Under the pieces are notes generated by a model. The model was not told the origin of the DNA. It ran no database searches and worked only from the letters and a program-made list of their open reading frames with translations. The translations under genes were made by a program, and so were the position numbers. 64,000 nt of DNA from Enhydrobacter aerosaccus (GTDB lineage: Bacteria > Pseudomonadota > Alphaproteobacteria > Reyranellales > Reyranellaceae): positions 85,017-149,016 of the forward strand of contig CAIWTJ010000043.1 of NCBI GenBank assembly GCA_903915535.1. Direction: 5' to 3'. Numbering within the stretch: position 1 is the first letter of the stretch; each line of letters begins with the position of its first letter. This document shows, piece after piece, positions 63,604-64,000 of this stretch.

Positions 63604-64000
63604 CTACTTGAAGACAGGAGCGGCCACGTCGTCGGTGGGCGGCGCCACGATGTCGATCTTGACCTTGCTGGGATCGACGGTCGATGGCGCGTCGAGGAAG
63701 TAGGTCACCGACTGCGGCAGCGCGATCACGATCACCACCATGATGAGCTGCAGCAGCACCCACGGGACCGCACCCCAATAGATGTCGCTGCTCTTCACTT
63801 CCTTGGGCGCGACGGAGCGCAGGTAGAAGAGGGCGAAGCCGAACGGCGGGTGCATGAACGAGGTCTGGACGTTCACGCAGAGCATGACGCCGAACCAGAT
63901 CAGGGCCGCGTCGTGGCCGACCACCGGCTCCAGGATCTTCTGCGCGACCGGCGCCAGCATCGGCACGATGATGAAGGCGATCTCGAAGAAGTCGAGGAAG
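63604..64000 (-). CDS. TRAP transporter large permease (DctM), C-terminal part
   Basis: The last 132 residues of a DctM-type membrane permease, cut off by the window's end. It has helices FLDFFEIAFIIVPMLAPV (typical of DctM) and VMLCVNVQTSFMHPPFGFAL, a loop, and a last helix VLLQLIMVVIVIALPQSV. The C-terminal tail is Pro/Asp/Val-rich and cytoplasmic. It is on the strand opposite the two receptor genes. The small permease DctQ would lie further upstream, outside the window. Confidence 0.9.
   Translation of the reverse strand, partial: FLDFFEIAFIIVPMLAPVAQKILEPVVGHDAALIWFGVMLCVNVQTSFMHPPFGFALFYLRSVAPKEVKSSDIYWGAVPWVLLQLIMVVIVIALPQSVTYFLDAPSTVDPSKVKIDIVAPPTDDVAAPVFK

Overview
The window is ordinary bacterial chromosome, GC-rich and densely coded on both strands. 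It has one tRNA gene and no insertion sequence, prophage, rRNA or CRISPR array. Several gene orders are typical of Alphaproteobacteria: tlpA divergent from argH-lysA-TIGR02302; hpt and an MJ0042 zinc-ribbon gene beside plsC; rpoZ-rsh-pdxJ-acpS-lepB-rnc-era-recO; and ATP12 and HIG1-domain genes, which are shared with mitochondria. I infer a free-living, heterotrophic, aerobic alphaproteobacterium, perhaps Rhodospirillales or Reyranella-like. That genus-level guess is weak.

Layout. 1-5.4 kb: 3' part of a flavin amine oxidase, a HIG1 protein, a PduO-type cobalamin adenosyltransferase, a 300-base repeat-bearing spacer, then the etfB-etfA-hbd operon for beta-oxidation and electron transfer. 5.5-10.4 kb: an FkbM methyltransferase gene split by a frameshift, a secreted protein, and a run of M81 peptidase, VOC protein and Baeyer-Villiger-like monooxygenase, ending in a short membrane ORF behind two back-to-back hairpins. 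10.4-20.1 kb: a CaiB-type CoA transferase and tlpA on the minus strand, argH-lysA-TIGR02302 on the plus strand, then a zinc-ribbon/hpt operon (minus) and plsC (plus). 20.1-27.9 kb: class II ribonucleotide reductase, a DegP-like protease, rarA, an L,D-transpeptidase and an alpha/beta hydrolase. 27.9-38.4 kb: an RluA-type pseudouridine synthase, AsmA, ATP12, an orphan PEP-mutase-family enzyme, pccB / small 2-TM protein / pccA, acylphosphatase, an FlK-like thioesterase and a GST. 38.4-45.4 kb: lipB, tRNA-Leu(GAG), maeB, mgtE, isovaleryl-CoA dehydrogenase and a class V aminotransferase. 45.4-50.2 kb: a TetR regulator with a perfect palindromic operator, an acyl-CoA synthetase, a small sulfite-oxidase-like protein, glutathione peroxidase, a family-5 uracil-DNA glycosylase and a NYN-domain protein. 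50.3-61.1 kb: folK, rpoZ, rsh, pdxJ, acpS, lepB, rnc, era, recO, parC and uppP. 61.1-64 kb: two tandem TRAP substrate-binding proteins facing the 3' end of a TRAP large permease.

Working together. Many genes serve acyl-CoA metabolism: ETF, hydroxybutyryl-CoA dehydrogenase, isovaleryl-CoA dehydrogenase, propionyl-CoA carboxylase, CoA transferase, thioesterase and acyl-CoA synthetase. Cobalamin links the adenosyltransferase, the class II reductase and, through methylmalonyl-CoA, the propionyl-CoA carboxylase. The rest is envelope, translation and DNA housekeeping.

I found no convincing undescribed multi-gene system. The signals most worth checking are a palindromic, apparently leaderless promoter at rsh, the hairpin-led small ORF at 10.2 kb, a palindromic repeat family with three members here, the apparent loss of ftsEX from its usual place beside plsC, and the orphan PEP-mutase homologue.
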